A stretch of 64,000 nt of DNA, taken from Rhizophagus clarus (taxonomy: Eukaryota > Glomeromycota > Glomeromycetes > Glomerales > Glomeraceae). Below are positions 58,870-64,000 of the stretch, piece by piece. Made by a program: the position numbers and the translations under genes. The number at the start of each line of letters is the position of its first letter. Positions within the stretch are counted from its first letter, which is position 1. The stretch spans positions 1,364,001-1,428,000 of the forward strand of contig BLAL01000252.1 in the NCBI GenBank assembly GCA_015698045.1, given 5' to 3'. Below the pieces are notes generated by a model. It made no database searches and had not been told where the DNA came from. It saw only the letters and a list, made by a program, of their open reading frames with translations.

Positions 58870-59405
58870 ATCAAAATAGCTTTGGCAGGCAACTTTAGAT
58901 AAAACTAAACATTTTTTTTTTAACAAAATTTCAGAAAATTTTAAATAAAATTTACCTATCAGGTTTTGGTATTCAACTTCAAAACCATTTTTCTATAAAC
59001 AATACCATTAAATTGAGCCTGATAATGATAATTGAAATCCTATGGTAGTATAATAACTTACAAAAAAAGAAAAAAATGTTAATATAACATTTTTTTAATA
59101 AATAGTTTGGAAAGATTCAATAAAAGTTACCTATCAGGATTCTGGTATTCAACTTCAGAATTATTTTTCCTAAAAAATAAAAAGAAAAAAATGGTATAAC
59201 ATTTTTTTTTTAAATAAATTAAAGTCAGAAAAGTTTCAATAATTGAAACTTAACTACCTGGATTCTGTGTATCCAACTTTAAAACTGTTTTCTCACTAAA
59301 AAAAGAAAAAAAAATTTTATATAACAGTTTTTTAAAGTTTTTAAATTACAAACTAAAAATATGCCTGTATATCCAGATTAATTCTGACTGGTTTTCTATA
59401 AATAA
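58870..59405 (-). repeat. Exon/intron-like units (array F)
   Basis: On the minus strand, segments like GTTGAATACCAAAACCTGATAG are followed by donors GTAAATTTT, GTAACTTTT or GTAGTTAAG, then by poly-T stretches and TTTTTTTGTAAG acceptor-like sites. Three to four units can be read at about 120-150 bp spacing. The palindromic core is less clear than in the other arrays. Confidence 0.5.
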
Positions 59406-59498
59406 AAGAAAGAGGGAAAGGAGAAGAGTGACAAAAGGAAAGTGAAAAGGTGAAGGATAAAGGATGGATGATGGGATAAAAAAAAGTAAAGGGATAAA

Positions 59499-60025
59499 CA
59501 CAGGTCGAATGGTGGCAAATCAGTCACCAATCAGCTATCAATCGGGTATCTTATTGATAACTGATTGATTCAATAAGTATTCAATTGGGTGGCCGATTGA
59601 TAGCCAATTTCCGCCAAAATCCGTCATCAATCGGGCAGGCCGATTGATGGTCAACTGATGGTCAACTGATGGTCGATTGATGGTCGATTTATGGTCAAAA
59701 TATGGTCAAATTATGGTCGAAATATGGTCAAATTATGGTCAAATTATGGTCGAATTATGGTCAAATTATGGTCAATTTATGGTCGAATTATGGTCGAATT
59801 ATGGTCGAATTATGGTCGAATTATGGTCGAATTATGGTCGAATTATGGTCGAATTATGGTCGAATTATGGTCGAATTATGGTCGAATTATGGTCAAATTA
59901 TGGTCAAATTATGGTCAAATTATGGTCAAATTATGGTCAAATTATGGTCAAATTATGGTCAATTTATAGTCAATTTATGTAGTCAAATTATGGTCAATTA
60001 TTGTCAATTGATGGTCGAATGACCA
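59499..60025. mobile_element. CACTA-like terminus with an 11-bp subterminal satellite
   Basis: CACAGGTCGAATGGTGGCAA at 59499 shares its first 12 bases with the left end of the element at 25348, and its first 14 with one mismatch with the terminus at 21856. ATCAGTCACCAATCAGCTAT and GATTGATAG words follow, as in the 21.6 kb terminus. The satellite TATGGTCGAAT then fills most of the rest. No matching CCTGTG end was found to the right, so the element may be truncated. Confidence 0.5.
59655..60000. repeat. 11-bp satellite TATGGTCGAAT / TATGGTCAAAT, about 27 copies
   Basis: Tandem 11-mers differ mostly by G or A at one position, in homogeneous blocks (a GAAT block, then an AAAT block). Since 11 is not a multiple of three and the unit lacks stops in the plus frames, all three plus frames stay open for about 90-106 codons. 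They read the same WSNYGRIMVEL peptide. This is a repeat artefact. Confidence 0.93.
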
Positions 60026-60772
60026 ATTTTTGTAGAATCATATAATGAATAATAAAATTTATTATAGCACATAATAAAACACATAGTATCTTTATTTATA
60101 TTAATAACAGATAAGTATTTAAAATAAAAACATTTATCATAATAATATGTTAGTATATGACTAATAAAGTTAGTAATATTTAATAAATAAATAGTAAAGC
60201 GTAAATATAAAAAGTTAGTAATAATTATAATAAAATACACAAATACAAAAAGTTAGTATTATGAAGAGTTTGATAAAATTTATAAAAAAAAAAAAGAAAA
60301 ATACGTGATGATGTTAGTAAAATATAAAAAAAAAAAAAGAATAACATTAGTAATAATAAAATACACAATACGTAGTTTCCTGTTTACATGATAACGTGAG
60401 CAATTTGTAATCGACTCAATGAATGTTTTAAAACGACCGGCGATGCTTTTTTTTAACTTCTGAAAATTAAAATTAAGAGGACAAAGATAATTAGGATATG
60501 CGCAACTTATTTATAAACGTATTGGCGCTCATTCTTCTTCTCCTGGAACGTGTGCGTTTGGGTAATAATGAATGATGTAGTATATAACATTATTTTTATT
60601 TGAACAGTTAACAGACATTGATCGTAGATCAATGACAGCAAATTAAAATTTTTGAACGAAAAATTATTCAAATTAATCGTTACAATAGCTGGTTAGCTGG
60701 TTATCGGTGAGTTATATCAGACTGTTTATACATTCAAATACAGATCCAATTCATGCGTTTTAAAATTCAACA
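60026..60772. other. AT-rich spacer
   Basis: No gene is supported. GATAAC-type and TTAGTAATAATT words recur loosely at 60100-60360. Confidence 0.45.
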
Positions 60773-61030
60773 ATGGCTCCTTTAATGATCAAAGATGGTT
60801 CAAATTCAATTCGCATCTTTAGGCAAGGAAGAAAAATCATTATTGCCCAAGACAAGCATTAATGTTCGTGTAAGTTATAACGATAAAGTTTTAGAATTAC
60901 CCGCCTGTCGAGTGATGATAAACTTCACCTTGATGATAAATCTTTATGTACTCTAAGAGCATTTTTAACTTTAGTCGATTCTCACATTCTAAAAGATTAC
61001 ATTCTGGAATGGTTAGTTTTTTAGTTAGTC
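60773..61030 (+). pseudogene. Gene fragment with frameshifts, family unknown
   Basis: The ATG at 60773 opens a short frame (MAPLMIKDGSNSI). A better protein-like reading then appears in a second frame (SLGKEEKSLLPKTSINVRVS, then YNDKVLELPACRV). After one more shift near 60910 it continues as DDKLHLDDKSLCTLRAFLTL and VDSHILKDYILEW. The pieces form one plausible C-terminal domain broken by at least two single-base changes. I do not recognise the family. It lies tail-to-tail with the Nop4-like gene. Confidence 0.5.
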
Positions 61031-61223
61031 TTTTTTATTTTGATTTCAGACAGAAGAAAAAAATTTTTTTTTCTTCTACCACCGTTGATTTACTAATTAG
61101 TATTACTTCACTTTCTTAAATTATTATGAGATTATTGTTAGTCAATAAAGAAGATACGTTTCACTATAATTATATGTCTCACATCTAGAATAAAATTAAA
61201 TAATACAATTAAATAATACGAAT

Positions 61224-64000
61224 TTAGCAATAAATCATAAAATATTTAAAAATACTAACCTTTCTCTTCTTAATATTGTCTTTTTTAATACCTCCGTTCT
61301 TATTGTTACCTAATCTATCTAATCTCTCTAATCTCTTTTTAACAATAATAAAATTTTCTATCGCAAATTCTACAATTAATCTTTTCTTTTCTCCAAACAA
61401 TTCTGGATTATTATTAAGATATCTTAACGCTGCCAAAGCATGTGCATGTTGTGTGAATTCTAAAAATCCATATCCTTTACTACGTAGTTTCTGCGTTGCT
61501 GTATCTATTCTATCCTTGGCCCTAATTATTTTAGCTTGTTTAACAACTACTTTTTTATTCCATCCCTCTATCTTCTCATTTTCAGTTAAATCTTTCCTTT
61601 CTTTATTTTCAACCTCCTCTTTAAATTTTTTAATACTTTCTTTTCCTAAAATTTTTAATTTATTTTCATTTATTGTTAACGGCAAATTTCTTATCGATAA
61701 TCTAGTTTTTGAAATATAAAGATTCGGGTTTTTTGCTAATAAGTTCTTTCTCGTGGAATATGATGCAACACATTTATTAACTTCTGATGGCGTTAATGAG
61801 TTGGCTGCTTTTGTACCCGGAAAGACCACTCCTTCTTGCATCAAATAAATATTTCTTTTGTCTTCTTTGCGCTTTTTTTGTTGATTCATTTCCTTTAATT
61901 TGTCCGCTTCGTCTCTATTAACGGCCTTAACTATTGATAATACTCTTCCGTGTAGTGTAAACTTGCTAGCTAATGAATCTGATGGGTCTGCTGTAAGAAC
62001 TGATTTAAATATTAACTCCTTTCGTTTCTTTTTCCTACTATTCGCTTCCAATTCATTAATTGTTTCTTGATTTGATTTGCTCGCTTCAGCTAAACATGCT
62101 TCTGCATGTTCTTTTTGTTTGAAGCAAACAAATCCCGTACCACGCGAACGGCCTGTCTGATGATCCATCGTTATTACACAATAACGTAATGGCCCAAATG
62201 GTCTAAATCTAGAATGAAAGAGGATAATATTAAATATTATTCAATTTTGCGGAAATATTAAACTAACAAATATAATGTTACATATTAGAGAGTTCTTCCT
62301 CTGTGGCATCGAAAGAAAGATTTCGAATGAATAATACAGTTCCTTTGGAAGGAGGATATATATTCTTTTGTGTTTCATTATGAATTTCTATAACATCACA
62401 CTCATCCTCCTCACTTAACTTTTCTCTATCATTATCTTTATTTTCAATATCAAAGCTAACATTGTCACTATCATTCTCATCTTCTGACTCATCACTGTTG
62501 TCCATATAATCATCTACCTCTTGTTTCCCTTCATCCTGTGACTCATCATCACCTTCATTTATAATATTATCCTCTTCTTGTTCATCCTCACCCTGTTCCA
62601 TTTCATTTTCAATATCATTATCTTCTTCCTGATCATTGCTTTTTCCCCCAGAATTATCATCTTGCATTCTCTCTTCATCGTGCCCTCCTATTTGCTGTGA
62701 TCCAATAGCTTCCAGATATTTGTCTTTCGGTAATGCCCAATCCACAGCTATAATACGTCCATGATGTTTTGTTTCATTCAATTCGCTGATTGCCTACAAA
62801 AAAATATAAAATCAAATATACTTTTAATGAGATAAAGACTCCACATTATATAATACCTTTTCTGCATATTTGGGATTTGTATATTGTATATACGCAAATC
62901 CACGTAAAGGACCTCCTATGAATTTACGCGGCAAATTTACTTCAGTTACTTCACCATATTTGGAAAAGATCTTTAAGAGCTCTTGCTCACGATACTATTA
63001 CAAAATTTTAGTTAGAAGAGTAAATTATAAGTATTTTTAAATCAGTATTACATACGTACCTGCCATGGAATGTTGCGAACTATCAAGCGACCTTTTTTTT
63101 CATCTGCCTTTGATAATAATTTTGCGCTCATCATTGATCCATGGAAAATGTGACCATCCAAATGTAGTAATGCATCATTAGCATCCTTGGCTGATTTAAA
63201 AATAATGTGTACTATACATACATATATATATATATATATAAAATAAATTTAGTAAAAATATTTTTATAGGGCAAGCAAGCCGTATATTAAAGTAAATTTA
63301 ACACATATCTTTTTCTTAATTAAATATAAACAAACTTACCAATATCAGTAAAATCTTCACCGTTAGGAAATTTCATATCTTGAACATAACCAAATTTCCT
63401 AACTTTTTTATAAATTTTTTTTCTAGTCAAATCTTTAGGTAAATTCTGTAATACGATGATTCTATCACTATCTTTTTCAATAGATTCCATTTTTATTAAC
63501 TTTTTTTTTTCATTATTATCATCTTGTGAAGAAAATTTTCTTTTAACAACTTTTTGAATAACTTCAGGAGGTTTTTCATGTTTTTTAGTAGCATATTCCA
63601 TTTTCAAAGTACTTTTACCTCTAAATTTAACTTTTTTCAATTCTTTTAAAGCTTTTTCAGCATCTTGAGCCAAAACAAATTGAACAAAGCCAAAACCTTT
63701 ATTTTTTTCTATATTTTTAACAGATGGATTTGTTTCTTTTGTGAAAGTTATCTTTTTATTACTATTGATTGAAGGAACATCATTAATTGAATCGCTTATT
63801 AAAGCATTATTAGATTCTTCTTTATCTTTAACAAGAAAGCAAGAACGAAGCGGTCCTATACTTGAAAAGAATTCTTCAAATTCATTATTTGTGGCGTCAT
63901 ATGGTATTCTACGAACAAATAATGTGGTTTTATTACGTAATGAAGAAGAATTTGAACAAGAAACATTTTGTTTTGTATTTAAAGAACGTTCAGAATATTT
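61224..64000 (-). CDS. Nop4/RBM28-type multi-RRM ribosome-biogenesis protein, 5' end outside the window
   Basis: Minus-strand exons: beyond 64000 to 63340, 63060-63211, 62857-62994, 62282-62793 and 61224-62208, all in phase. RRM pieces follow in order: TTLFVRRIPYDATNNEFEEF with KGFGFVQF; DRIIVLQNLPKDLTRKKIYK with a second half crossing into the next exon; RLIVRNIPWQ with RGFAYIQY; an Asp/Glu-rich insert (62390-62640); GTVLFIRNLSFDATEEELSN with RGTGFVCF; and a last LSIRNLPLTIN with KGYGFLEF. Four RRMs plus an acidic stretch and a basic tail match Nop4/RBM28, needed for 27S pre-rRNA processing in the nucleolus. The end is uncertain: a GTTAGT donor at 61259 could splice to an exon near 61185, ending KKRKM. 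Confidence 0.88.
63220..63243. repeat. TA microsatellite in an intron
   Basis: About ten TA dinucleotides lie in the intron between exons 63340-64000+ and 63060-63211 of the Nop4-like gene, just upstream of the acceptor TGTATAG. Confidence 0.85.

Noticed and set aside
59655-60000. CRISPR-like regular repeats.
   Set aside because: The 11-mers are directly adjacent, with no unique spacers, and the genome is eukaryotic. The 33-bp, 20-bp and 130-bp arrays are rejected for the same reason.
59677-60022. Three overlapping plus frames of about 90-106 codons with the peptide WSNYGRIMVEL repeated.
   Set aside because: An 11-bp repeat without stops gives the same peptide in all frames. There is no start context or flanking gene structure.
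1-64000. tRNA, rRNA or snRNA genes.
   Set aside because: Reading both strands I found no cloverleaf with a GGTTCRA-type box or rRNA-like block. A covariance-model scan would be needed to exclude small RNAs.

Overview
The window looks like nuclear DNA of an arbuscular mycorrhizal fungus (Glomeromycotina, Rhizophagus-like). This is inferred from the very AT-rich sequence, short GT-AG introns, a BTB/TLDc protein of the kind greatly expanded in those fungi, a single-chain fungal urease, a fungal chitin synthase, and long transposon- and repeat-filled spacers. No database search was possible, so the species is inference.

Layout. 1.5-7.9 kb is a compact gene island: a BTB-TLDc protein (+), then ureG (-) and the complete urease structural gene (+), which diverge from one 618 bp spacer. 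8.3-9.7 kb is a decayed, unidentified coding region. 10.1-11.1 kb carries exon/intron-like repeat units. A tectonin-like beta-propeller gene lies at 12.5-13.2 kb (-). A dead hAT transposase gene at 13.8-19.0 kb has been split by two related, MULE-like, repeat-filled elements. 19.7-25.0 kb is degenerate satellite, a CACTA-like terminus and a MITE. 25.35-29.92 kb is a 4.6 kb CACTA-like element without a transposase, filled with four kinds of tandem repeat. 31.6-35.3 kb is mostly empty spacer. A secreted or membrane mucin-like protein lies at 35.3-36.6 kb (+), a five-region chitin synthase locus with four coding exons at 39.4-42.2 kb (-), a frameshifted short ORF at 42.8-43.3 kb, and a 14-exon URB2/Npa2 ribosome-biogenesis gene at 44.3-49.1 kb (+). 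49.2-61 kb is again accessory: foldback elements, exon/intron-like arrays, a second CACTA-like element (53.49-57.62 kb) inserted in such an array, a near-perfect MITE and an 11-bp satellite. The window ends in a 5'-truncated multi-RRM Nop4/RBM28-type gene (-).

How the genes relate. Urease and UreG act in one pathway: urea hydrolysis and nickel insertion. URB2 and Nop4/RBM28 both act in 60S ribosome assembly but are 12 kb apart, with no sign of linkage by function. All exon structures were joined by hand from splice sites and kept in frame throughout. The joined urease has all eight expected metal/active-site residues at a constant offset of 9 from the known jack bean numbering, which supports its gene model.

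The most unusual pattern is a family of tandem units on both strands (10, 27.7-29.3, 31.4, 52.7-59.4 kb). Each carries a splice-donor-like GTAAGT, a palindrome of the type GAAACGTTTACTAACGTTTC with a branch-point-like TACTAAC inside it, a pyrimidine tract and an AG acceptor, framing exon-like pieces of about 30-50 nt. Two of these arrays sit inside TIR elements whose ends (CACAG, CACTAG) and 3-bp target duplications fit the CACTA superfamily.
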